From the NCBI GenBank assembly GCA_033030425.1, contig JAUFSD010000011.1, forward strand, positions 124,001 to 188,000: DNA of 64,000 nt, given 5' to 3'. The first letter of the stretch is position 1. Every line of letters starts with the position of its first letter. This DNA is from Verpa conica (taxonomy: Eukaryota > Ascomycota > Pezizomycetes > Pezizales > Morchellaceae). Shown here piece by piece: positions 48,101-58,672 of the stretch. A program made the position numbers and the translations under genes. Below the pieces are notes generated by a model. The model was not told the DNA's origin. It saw only the letters and a program-made list of their open reading frames with translations, and searched no databases.

Positions 48101-50897
48101 CTTTTCTTGTAAGTTCCTGTTCACGCGGTGTCCCTGAAAGAACCTCGCTCCAAATTTGGGAGTATGTCTCGCCCAATGTTTTGGGTAGTTTTCCCAAGTT
48201 CTCTACAATTTCGCTTGGGAGTTTCAACTTGTAAAGATGCTTGATTTGAAGATTTGTCCATTGAAACCTATAGATTAGTGGACACTCATAAGTCAGTAAA
48301 ATGAGAATTAAAATGGAGTAGAATAATAGAGCTGTATACGGTTCATACATTCCATGCGACTTTTCTACTATAGTGGTTATGATCTGCTCTTTCAATTCGG
48401 GGGAGACAACCCCACGAAGCAATCGTTTATTCTGGATGGCGTCTTCAATCTCTCGGGTAGTAAATCGTTCAATATCCTCATAATTATCTCTCGCGTCGAT
48501 GTAGAGATTTGGTACTTGTTCGAGCGCAAGCTTAATATCAATATCGTCTCTGCTGGATACAAATATCTTGACTAGACTGGTTGAACTAGCTATGATGGTC
48601 CTCAGAGCCTGTAGTAGTTGCCAACGCTTGTCTAGATCACTTTCATCGAGCGCGTCGATTATGATTGTAGTTTGAGGGTATATGTCAAGGAGTGAAATAA
48701 TCAAGTCACGGCTCTCATCAAACCCTAATGATCCCGCTGCAGCTCCGTCCTTCTCTCTTGTCTCGTATTCCACCAAAACATTTCTCGGCAAGCAAGGGAA
48801 GACGACAGAGAGTTGCTTCACAATAGCTTGCAAAATAACTTCTGGATCCCCTCGCTGGGCTTCATTCCGGTTGCAGTAAAAGTATACAACAGGCTCATGA
48901 GCATGGGTAAGGGCTGCTAGATGGTCTATCACCATGCACCTATTTATTGTTTAGCTTTAGACGATGAATAGTGCAGACATCAAGCAATAAACGCCGGTAG
49001 AGTAAAGGAGGTGGGAGAGCTCACGTAAGCTTTGTTTTCCCGGCGCCAGCTGCAGGATATGTTAGAGCTTTGATGCCTGGCTATAGAGATATAGAATACT
49101 TACGGATGCCATGTAGCCATAGAATTCCCGATGCACTTGAGGATCGCCATTCGCGGTAATCTTTTTTATTGAGCAGCCATTGACCCGTATTTTCGAGAAG
49201 ACCTTCCTTAGCCATCCGGTGATGCTTTATATACTCGACCTGTGAAAGCCACATGAGTACTTTGTGTCGTTTATCTCCTATTGAACAAGCGAGATTAGTC
49301 TTAAGAATAGCTCTTTCTAATCTCCTCTAGGGTGGTAATACTTTCGAAATGACCCTGAATTTCCCCATACATCAATGAAATATTCGAATCCATCCGCAAA
49401 ATAGGTTTCTCCAGCTCCTCCAAGAATGCCTTCAGTTCCACATATTGGCCTGTCTTGCTGCATTAGCGAATAACTTTTGCTCTGGAGTTAGGATATAAGA
49501 CCTTCGATTGCCGCCTGGTGGTTCCATTGAACTATAGATTTTGTTCTATCAGTTATAAAATACACCTATCGCCAAGTATATCCTTACCATTTCGCTCAGC
49601 TGCCTCCAGCTCCTTTTCAAGATCAGACTCCTTCTCCTCAATAGTATCAAACAGCGACTTTGTTCCCTCTATGTCTAGAAGAGTACGCATCATACGAGCT
49701 GTAACAAAGAATTAGGGGGTGTACTTCTCCGTAGGTTAGAAGTATACAGGTAGCTTACTAGCAATAGATCGACCCAAATATCTCTTTGCACAAGCAAGAA
49801 ACTCTAAAATAGTATAATAGAGCTCCAGAAGGCACTCTTCCAGCATAGGCTGTATAGTAGTCGTGGACTTCCACCTAAAATACAGTTCTTCATAAATAGC
49901 ACTCCGTACTATTAATGCTGCAATTCGCTCAACACTGATCATAATAACCCCCATAGCTTCTTTATCGCTAAGAGAAATCTATTGCATTGTTAGACTCGTT
50001 TAGCTAATGAACCGCTTAACCGCGTATAGGCCCTTAGGGAATTCCATGACGTATGGAGAACAAACCTGCAGCAATGCCCGAACACCCGCCCATGGTAGTG
50101 CGGCATGAACAGGATCAAACTGAATAATGATATCTCCAATATTTTTAAATTTCTCGGCCCATGTTAGTAGCTTGTCCACAAGATCCCGAATAATGATATC
50201 CTTCCCCCGGAAGCTAAATTTCCACCTGCTTTGCTGGCAGTGATCTCTGTGCCTTTTGATTTCTTCTAGGATTTCTTCCGAATAGCCATGTTTATTGGGA
50301 TCAATAGATGGGAAAGCCCCTCTGTCTGCTTCAGATAACTTATTGAACGCCAGTGTCCACAAAGAGGCGCTGCTCCCAACAGCTGTAGACCCTGGTGTAC
50401 TTGGGGTGTGGTTCTGATGTCACATGGTCAGCTACTAGTGAAATTTCTAGACTAGGTAGTGTGGCTTGGGGCTAGGATACACTACTACTTAACCCAGCTG
50501 CAGCGTTCGGAGGCGGAGAAACAATGACTGGTAAAACCCCAGTTGTAACAATTAGAGGAGAAGCCGGCGGGAGTACTGGGGGCATATTCGGAGGGGTCAG
50601 TATCGTAGCCGGCCCCCTCTGCCCAGTAGCCACATTGGGGCTTGGTGATAGTGTAGGAGCCTGTGGCTGGGATAAACGGTTTTCCGGGGGTGATCCTGGC
50701 TGTATGGATACAGCTCCGGGTGGAGCGGGCCTAACTGATAGCCTTGAGTCCTGAACGAATAGACTTGGGTATTGGTTCGTAGTGGTAGAGGCAGTGATGG
50801 GGGCTGGGACAGGTGTACCTCTAGCTGAGGGGCGGGGTGGAATTGATCGGCGAATCTCCCTAAGCCGTTGGCGAAATCCACGCCTTTCCTCTGCCAT
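45159..50897 (-). CDS. NACHT-domain NLR with C-terminal repeat array
   Basis: Multi-exon gene. Exon 1 from ATG 50897 encodes a Pro/Ser-rich disordered leader (about 140 residues). The next exons, down to about 49200, encode a fungal NACHT-associated N-terminal domain (DPVHAALPWAGVRALLQ, VERIAALIVRSAIYEELY) and a coiled segment. A 25-nt exon at 49025-49049 carries the Walker A (GIPGAGKTKL). The large exon block from 48935 holds Walker B (TTIIIDALDE) and sensor (VKIFVSSRDD) motifs, an in-frame 81-nt intron (48268-48348), a winged-helix-like region (RKALMWVMCSRTNLNERLW) and about 20 repeats of 29-32 residues with the signature ITEAVLVAAA...MLLAR. Stop at 45159. NLRs of this build act in self/non-self recognition and programmed cell death in fungi. 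Middle exon borders are approximate. Confidence 0.8.
45470..47200 (-). repeat. Coding repeat array of the NLR, about 20 units of 87-96 bp
   Basis: Each unit encodes an ITEAV...AA...(I/M)xMLLARxxxI block. Units in the middle are nearly identical: 45831-46007 and 46008-46184 form a 177-bp tandem pair (two units each) with an identical first half. Outer units have diverged. Confidence 0.88.
48268..48348 (-). other. 81-nt in-frame intron in the NLR
   Basis: GT-AG ends (GTATGA ... CTATAG). Removal joins EKSHGM to FQWTNLQIKHL, the family consensus. The length is a multiple of three and it has no stop, so retention would insert a hydrophobic segment (ALLFYSILILILLTY). Confidence 0.65.
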
Positions 50898-51705
50898 TTT
50901 AGTAAATATTTGTCGATGTTTCAGAAGCCTGGTAGGTAGTTCGATATTGCTATGAATAGGAGTCTAGAGGATGGAAGAAGCGCAGTTCGTAGAGCTTGGG
51001 CTGAGAAGAGGAGTAACCAGTTGTCGTTACAGCTTGTTACACAGACTCCGGCTATATGAAGAGAGTAATTTCAAACAAGATATGTGGTAGGTGGCATAAT
51101 ATCTAGGCGGTAGTTGAGCTTTTCAAGTACTATGAGTAAATAAAATAATATTTTCTAGGGCAAAATTATAGAGGATTTATCTATGAAAGCTGTAATGACG
51201 GAGTTATAGTGTTTAGAAGCTTATAATTTCCGCAAAACCCTTGTACCAGATAATACCAATTTTAGTAATTTTCTATCCCGACGCAAGCGGGCCTAATCAA
51301 ATATACACTGTACATGTGTAAATTACTGTCCGCACACAACCACACTCCCCTCTCAACCGCAATGGAACCCTTACGTAAATCTCAGGGATTAGATATATTC
51401 AAAAATTGACGAAACAGATCTTTTTCGACTCCCCTTTGAGCTGAAGCCCTTGTTAGAGGTATTCGGGTAGAATTTATAGACACATCTGGGGCTTGGGCCG
51501 CCACTATACGTCCGTATCCCAAATACAAACACTATCTCGGAACATGATGCAGTTTTAATTTTTGACCTAAATCTGTGGTATGTACACCACGAAAAAATTA
51601 GTCTAAATCAGCTGAAAAAAACTCATCGCAGTGAATAATTAGGGCCAGCATCATTATAAATATGATAAACCCGGCCGGCGCACATCGGTTTGACCACAAA
51701 CGATA

Positions 51706-52176
51706 TTGGGACGTTTTAATAGCAGGGACTATAAAACTAATTTTATTCTAGTCAGAAAAGGTAGAAGCACTAGTTCCAAGTCGGAATTTAAGGCTATATG
51801 GAGGGTATCAAAAATTTCGTATAGGAGAATTAAGAACGGCGGGGGTTTAACCTTCCGGATCTCAGGAAAGAAAATTGCTACAAATCGTGCCTTTGATTAC
51901 ACGATGTATATACTTGCTTTATCGGGTAATCAATCGACTACGGTTTCATTTGTTCGAGATTTGTCTCTATTTCCTAAAACAAATCTTGGACCTCTAATCT
52001 CTCATACCCAACATAGCCTTTCACGTATTTATGGCTTCCCTAATAGAACAATATTCTTGTTAGTAGCTGGTGGCAAATTGTTTATATATGTTATATATGT
52101 AATTGCTTCAAATAAGCAAACAATATCATCTATAAATATACATAATTTAGAAAATCTATATACCCGTCTCAGATAA
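51706..52176 (+). CDS. Doubtful hypothetical ORF
   Basis: 156 codons, basic N-terminal half and a hydrophobic patch (TIFLLVAGGKLFIYVIYVI). It lies in AT-rich DNA, has no recognisable domain and no clear promoter. It may be a chance frame or a relic. Confidence 0.2.
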   Translation: MGRFNSRDYKTNFILVRKGRSTSSKSEFKAIWRVSKISYRRIKNGGGLTFRISGKKIATNRAFDYTMYILALSGNQSTTVSFVRDLSLFPKTNLGPLISHTQHSLSRIYGFPNRTIFLLVAGGKLFIYVIYVIASNKQTISSINIHNLENLYTRLR

Positions 52177-53365
52177 GAAGATGCTCTGGATAAGAAGGAG
52201 ATACCAAGAGTTCTTCTATAATGTGAGTCCTACATCGGTTAAAAGGCGCCTCGAACAGATAAGAGGATCGGAGGTTCTTTACATGTATGTTGCACGTGCT
52301 ATATCTGAGAAAAATAAATCTTAAATGTAAGGGATATGAATAGTTCACCCCTGACAGGTGAATTGCTCATCCTTCCTCAAAGCAATCTGCTGGTGATAAA
52401 CTAGTGGGTTACGTGATTTATCTTTGGCGGAGATATTATCCATGCACACTAGAGATGTCGCCTTTTATCATTGTAAAAGTACTCACGATGCTATGTTTAT
52501 TATTGGTCATGTGACTGACTGCTAGCTAGCCACGAAAATCGAGTCACGTGATCAACATTAACAGGCACGGTGAATAAATATGACGAATAAGGCGTGTTCA
52601 CCAGATCTGTAGTACCGTTAATTTCTTAGATCATCAGATTATGCATGCCTATTAGGTTGGGATTAGATTAGATCAAACGAACCCTAACCCATAGATTATT
52701 GAACACCTTTTTATTCTCTACCTTCTTTAGATCTGTATCTATTGTCCATAGGATATTATCATCATGGTACCGTTTTACTCGACGCTTATTAGCTTCAAAA
52801 GAAAAAACCATGGCGGAACAAACCCGGTAGATCGCTGTGTGGAAATAACTAATCTACTCTTGAGAGATCACGTGGCCTTGATGGCTGAAGTGAATAAGTC
52901 TAGTAACCCGACTAATTTTCAACGTAGTATCGAATATTTACGATCGGATTGATAGAATAGAAGTACGAATCGGTTAAATACTCAGGGTGGAATTGGTTGC
53001 CCGGGTTAGGGTTTGTGGTTTTGGGATAGTCCCAAGACGTATATGGTAGCCACGTTTACGCCAGTAGAACCTTTGCAAGAGACTCTTTAGACCAGGCTTA
53101 CGTAGGCTCCTGAAGCTTCGGAGTTCTTGCCTATAGAACGCTACCCGCGTTGGCAAAAGCCCGGAGCTGAACTGAGATCACCGGATCTCGTTGACCAAAG
53201 AGTAGATGTTTTACGCTTCCGGTCGATCATGCATGGTGCATGAGATTTGAGCCTCTACCATAGATCAACAATTGAGACATGAGGTCTGTGGGGTCTTACT
53301 TCGGGTATACTTCTAGTATTATACGTACTTTTCGGAGGTCTCGGGGGGGGGGGGGAGCTCACGTC

Positions 53366-53371
53366 TTATCT
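53366..53371 (-). promoter_or_regulatory. HGATAR site (AGATAA on the minus strand) upstream of hxnZ
   Basis: TTATCT, 78 bp upstream of the start codon, in inverted orientation to the copy at 53391. Confidence 0.4.
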
Positions 53372-53390
53372 TTGCTTATAAAAAAAAACA

Positions 53391-53396
53391 AGATAA
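53391..53396 (+). promoter_or_regulatory. HGATAR site (AGATAA) upstream of hxnZ
   Basis: Second GATA motif of a pair, 53 bp before the start codon. Candidate AreA site. Confidence 0.4.
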
Positions 53397-53448
53397 ATGA
53401 GCGAGATCTCGTACAATTCACCTCAACTTCAACATACAACCCCTCTTT

Positions 53449-55502
53449 ATGATGACGACTCAAGATTCGGATAAATGCTCCAAGGACGCTATAGTTGGCT
53501 GTGCTAGTTCTACTACAAGTTGTAGCAACGGTGGTGTAGTCATTGGTGATGCCGCGACGCGAGATTTCTTCGGTGCCTGTGTTAGCGACAGGTACCGGAT
53601 GAAGTCAGAGCTTGTCAGTAAGGCACTCTCCGAGATTGGGATGGGGAAGTACCAGTGGGGACTATTTGCGGTTACGGGGTTTGGGTGGGTACAATTGATC
53701 AAGGGGGCTAGAGCTAGGGATGAAGGCTTACTGAAGGTAGATGGATGGCGGATAACATGATGGCACAGGGGTTATCGGCAGCACTGACGCCGATTGCTCT
53801 GGAGTTTAATACCGGTCGAGTCAGCTATGCCACTGTTGCGTAAGTTCCTACTAACTTTCTAGACTTCTAATATAGCTGACTTAACCCCTAATCAACAGAT
53901 ACTTCATCGGACTGACAATCGGAGCCTCTTTCTGGGGTATCACTTCTGATATAATCGGTCGTCGGTAAAGTCCACTACATGTACTCTTGGACTAAAAACA
54001 AGCTAACTATATTTCCAATAAAGACCCGCTTTCAACATAACTCTCTTCATCTCTGCAGTATTCTGCGTTGCTGCCGCTGGGGCTCCGAACTTTATTACGT
54101 TTTCAGCTCTCTGGGCACTCGCCGGTGTAGGTACCGGCGGGAATGTCCCGGTCGATGCTCTCATCTTCCTTGAGTTTCTTCCAGCATCGCATCAGTGGCT
54201 TCTCACTGTTCTCTCATCGCTGTGGTGCTCCGGACAAGTTATTACATCTCTAGTTGCCTGGGTGTTTCTTGCGAAATTCTCTTGCGCAGTGGATGTAAAA
54301 AAGGGGATGTGTCGGAAGGAGGATAATATGGGATGGTATGTCATCTCACTATGATATAGTCGAGGTTGTACTGATATGGGGGATAGGCGGTATATGTTGA
54401 TTGTTCTTGGGGCTCTTGTTCTTGCTTTTGCAGTTGTGCGCATGTTTGTTTTCAGGATCCCAGAGTCTCCACGATATCTGTTATCGGTTGGTCGAGATAA
54501 GGATGCGATTGAGGCGATAAACTTTGTCGCTCGACGGAATGGAAAACCGGAGCCTCTGACATTGGCAGATTTGGAAGCGGTTGATCGTGAGCTTGGGTTG
54601 GTGGTTGAGTCAGGTGAAGAGAAGCCTCACTTGAGTGCGTCGGAGCGTGTTAAGGAATCGCTTGGTGAGTATAAGGGTGGGCATATCAAAGCGCTTTTCG
54701 CAACAAAGAAGATGGGATTTCATTGCACGGTTCTCTGGGCTATATGGGCAACTATTGGGATTGGAGCTGTAAGGAAGAATTTCTTGGTTTTAGTGGGGTA
54801 TTGCTGATGGGTGGTAGCCTTTATATTTCAACTTTGTACCCAGCTACTTGGCGACTAGGTTTACGGTAAGACACAGCTCTTTGTTTTTTTTCGCCAGGGC
54901 TATAACTAATCCGTACAGACGAACAATTCCTTAGACGAGACCTACAAGAAATACTGCATAGTATCCACTGTAGGGTTAACAGGTCCCATAATGTCCGGCT
55001 TCCTCATAAATACAAGACTTGGGAGAAAATGGGTAATGGCCGTATCATTCATAATTTCGGGGGTCTTCTTATTCTTGTACACAACCGCCAAGAGCGAAGC
55101 TGCAGATCTAGGATTCCAGTGTGCGACCGCAGTACTTGGAAACTTCAGTTATGCGTGAGTCGCCTGTTCTCCGGGTTGCCGGTTTTCAAAATGCTGACCG
55201 GGAGATAAGGATCTTATATGGATATACACCTGAGTCACTCCCTGCACCACACAGAGGGACAGGGAATGGTATTGCATCCTGCATAGTGAGGTTTTGTGGG
55301 GTGTTTGCACCGTAAGTTATCCAAGTCCCCGGGAAGAAAATAAAAACCTGCCAGTATATACTTACTTGGGGAATGTAGAATTATATCCGCGAATACTGGA
55401 TTCACCGCGGTGCCGCTGTATGCAAGCGCAGGGTTGTGGTGCCTTGGTGGGCTTTTGACATGTTTATTGCCGTTTGAGACGTATGGACGTGCTGCTATTT
55501 AG
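53449..55502 (+). CDS. hxnZ: Major facilitator transporter, HxnZ-like
   Basis: Nine exons (53449-53684, 53741-53839, 53899-53964, 54024-54335, 54387-54768, 54818-54865, 54919-55154, 55210-55311, 55379-55502) close to 534 residues, typical for a 12-helix transporter. Motifs: GFGWMADNMM in helix 1, the family A-motif GASFWGITSDIIGRRPAFN, VGTGGNVPVD with the conserved Gly pattern, RIPESPRYLLSVGRDKDA before the central loop, and the helix 11 motif APHRGTGNGIAS. It resembles the niacin/aromatic acid:proton symporter-like group. In Aspergillus the hnx regulon has two such transporters (hxnZ, hxnP); I choose hxnZ by position and cannot exclude hxnP. The 48-nt exon 6 is easy to miss and makes the gene look broken. 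Confidence 0.78.
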
Positions 55503-55797
55503 ATTTCTCTTTTTTTTTCTTTTCTTTTTTTCTATTGGGAGGGTATAGACGGTACTCATGTCCTAGATTTTTTTTTCTTGAGAATTTCCACCTATGATAT
55601 TTGTATGTATTTATGATTACTTAATTCTTCAACTGTTCAAACCGAGTGATCCTCCATGAATCCGTTCCTACAAATCCCCGCCAAGAACATTCGCTTGGCA
55701 GGATAACCAATTTATTTTCCTCAGTGTATACCCCACCAAGCATCATTAAAAACCCACCTGCTGTATCACCCACAATACACAAGCCTGAAGCTACGAG

Positions 55798-56424
55798 ATG
55801 CCGCCTCCACCACCCCCAGAGCTAGTCGATAAGTTATGCGCATGGGTTATCGAAGGCATCACAATCGGTAAGAACTCCACTGTCCCATCTTCTCAGCCCG
55901 GTTACAATTATCCCCCTTGCCCGCATAACCCCACTTTGAACAAGAAAAGAAGAAAAGAAAAAAAAACTAATAAAAAAACTAATAAAAAAACTAAAATAGT
56001 ATCCTGCGACGATCTTACAGACCCTGAACAACCACTACGTATTGGGACACTCGGGATTTTCATGCACCTACAACACTCACCGTCCAACAGTACGGCAGAA
56101 GACAAAGCCGCCGCAGAACTCTCGCCCCCAGTGTGGCTCGGGTACTCTGACACACACCTGTTTACGTCGTCGCTTTTTCCAGCGCGAGAGGGCGTCGAGA
56201 GGGATGTTGCGAGTGTTTTAGGGAAGGCTGCCTATCTGGCTGAATGGCAAGGGGAGGAAAGGTGTGAGGTGACTTATTCGAGAGAGATTGTTAGGACGAC
56301 TGGTGTGGTTGTTGGGTATGTCCATAGTGTGGGAGCGGATGCTAAGACGGCTTATGTTAGGCTGACAGAAGAGTTTGTGGGGAGTGAGCTGTTTGAGAGG
56401 GGGAGGTGGACTGATGAGTTCTAG
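55798..56424 (+). CDS. Conserved-looking small protein, unknown function
   Basis: Two exons (55798-55867, 56000-56424) close to 164 residues. It starts MPPPPPPELVDKLCAWVIEG and continues IVSCDDLTDPEQPLRIGTLG, PPVWLGYSDTHLF and GERCEVTYSREIVRT-like strands (EERCEVTYSREIV in the sequence), ending WTDEF. The intron is 132 nt, a multiple of three, and has no stop. If retained, the protein gains 44 residues, including a Lys-rich nuclear-signal-like run. I recognise no family. It lies just right of the transporter and may or may not belong to the cluster. Confidence 0.55.
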   Translation: MPPPPPPELVDKLCAWVIEGITIGKNSTVPSSQPGYNYPPCPHNPTLNKKRRKEKKTNKKTNKKTKIVSCDDLTDPEQPLRIGTLGIFMHLQHSPSNSTAEDKAAAELSPPVWLGYSDTHLFTSSLFPAREGVERDVASVLGKAAYLAEWQGEERCEVTYSREIVRTTGVVVGYVHSVGADAKTAYVRLTEEFVGSELFERGRWTDEF

Positions 56425-58672
56425 ATAGGGGGGGTGAGTGAGTGCTCGGGTTGGTGGTTGGGGTGGTACCTAGAAATGCAGAGATAAAAAAACCCCTCAG
56501 GTTGTATATACGAGCTTATGGTAGTTTGTGTAAGTTGTGGTATTCTTTGGAATGTCTTTGGGGCTGAGGATTGGCCGAGTGATGCTGTATGTCTGGAATG
56601 GTGTGGGGTAGCACAACAGGGACTAGCCAGATGTTGATCAGGACAGGGTATCCTCCGCATAAAATCCCAAGGACTTTTCAAGGGTCGGGGGAATATTTTC
56701 TACTTGGTGTCAAATGCGAATCTACGAGATACAATCTAAACGTATATTCTTGCGAGGCAGAGCGGAAATTCTGTACCTGCTTGGCACTGAGACGCACATA
56801 TCTAGAGTTTTTTTCTTCATTTTCCTAGTCTACAATATAGAAAACGTCTCTCAGTGATACTGAAACCACTCTGTAGACCCCCCGCCCCCCAGTCCAGCCT
56901 ATCACAACATGCTTAGAGTCAAGCTTTAGCAATCCTGCAGGAACCGGTTACGCAAGCTAGCCCAGCATGAAAAAAACCCACGCAGGAACGGAACGACTAA
57001 TCCGAGGATGAATAAATATTCACCACTACTACCGTAACACCACATCAATAGATCACGAGACAAACATGCGGTGTAAACGTATCTTCACTGGGAAGTTGGG
57101 GGGGCCGGCCGGATTTTTTCTCCACCTAATCTCCAAGATACGCTATGCAGGCCCACCCTGCATATTTTTACCTGCGCGTCATTTCGGCCCCACGTTTTGA
57201 ATCGGGGATAATTCGAACGGTATTCTTTGGAGTTGTAACAGTGTCGAGGGAGGGAGGGTTTTTTTTTTCGGCGAGGCGCTGGTGCCGACAGCGGGTAAAA
57301 TGCTACTACGAGATTATTTACGCTTATTATCCTTGTATATATGAACTTTTACTGTGTTAGTCTCGTACTGAGTTTATATTGTGGTTTGTATTCTGTGCTG
57401 AAGAGAGTCCGGAAATACCCGTTGTGGGAGGGAACTTGAGTTGAGAGTTTCTCTCTCTACCCGTTACGAACTGTAGAGGACATACTTGGGGTTACATTGT
57501 GTCCCCGTATTTATTTATTAAACCACTACCAAGCTTCTGCAAAGTGATCCAGATCCAGTAAAGGCACCAAAGACAGTACTACATTTATCTATTTTATAGA
57601 GGTTCAGTGCTGCTCGAATCTCCGTCGCGGCCGTACCAACTCCGCAAGTAAAAAAGATGCGCCCTAGGATACACAAAGCAGAAAGAAGGCCGTGCTTGTC
57701 TGCGGTCTTTGTATCGAATCTGGAAAGATGGAGGATTAATATACTGCAATCTATTTCTGCAAGGATTGGCGTCGGCTCCACGGAGTCGCGGTACAGCTCT
57801 CCGGGATTGGCCCGAAGGAGTACTGATGATGCCATGGCCCAGATCTGAATGTTATTTTTTTCCCCGTACTTTTTTTACCCCAGAAACGTGACCGGGCGCC
57901 GCCGAGATGATCATGCTCCAAAGGGGGTAGGGCTACTTCCTTTTATGGAAGTCTTTTTCTTTTTTCCTATTCGGAAGAAAAAACGAAAAAAAACAAAAAA
58001 CAAAAAACAAAAAAACGCCCCACTTTAATTCTAGCCAGTAAGAGTAACGCTGGCCGTGACTGGCGTGACTAAGGTTCGCATGTGCTGTTTATCCCCCCAC
58101 CACCCAACTCCGACTTTCCGAGATGCCATGCTGGCCCCCCGCCTTGTTCTGCACATGCAGTTTTCGAGTCCAGGTTTTGGTGGAGGTAATAGTAGCTGTA
58201 TTAATTAGTAGCCGCGGCAGGTACCAGATGCGAAGTAGAGTACAAGCAATCCAGGGATACCGTGTACTAGCCAAGTAATACCCAAGCCATTTACGGCTAA
58301 ATAACATTTGAACCTGATCAGTCTCTCCCCCTCGGTGCATATCAGATCCATGCGATTTTTCTTGTCCGTCCGTTACTCGTGAGTACTTTTTTCTCCGACA
58401 CCTTCAAACTGCGCCCGGGCTCGGAATAACTCTCTACTACATTACCGCGTAGCAAGCGGCCGGCCGGAGGATATCGAAAGAAAAAAAAAAATATGTGGTT
58501 CTGTACCTGCGGCTGCTCCCCAGCTATGTGGGGAAAGGTCTGTGGGTTTGCGGGGTAGCATCAACCTCAGAAGGAAGAAACTCATGTGCTGAATATATAA
58601 TAGGATGAATCTTCACAGGATTATTCTCCATTCAACAACCAGTTTCCATCGACATCGTGCGAAGACTACAAC
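56425..58672. other. Intergenic spacer and amylase promoter
   Basis: 2.2 kb without a supported gene. It holds A-rich runs (57977-58015) and short shadow frames. Confidence 0.5.

Larger units (their letters stand above)
50898..53448. other. AT-rich spacer between the NLR and hxnZ
   Basis: 2.5 kb with one doubtful 156-codon frame and a 62-codon frame at 52764-52952. Telomere-like motifs occur near 52681 and 53003. A G run of 13 is near 53342, and GATA motifs lie in the hxnZ promoter. Confidence 0.45.

Noticed and set aside
54769..54817. Apparent stop and frame loss in the middle of the MFS transporter (frame ends at a TGA near 54807)
   Set aside because: A GTAAGG...GGTAG intron followed by a 48-nt exon (PLYFNFVPSYLATRFT) restores the consensus and makes the total length a multiple of three, so the gene is intact.
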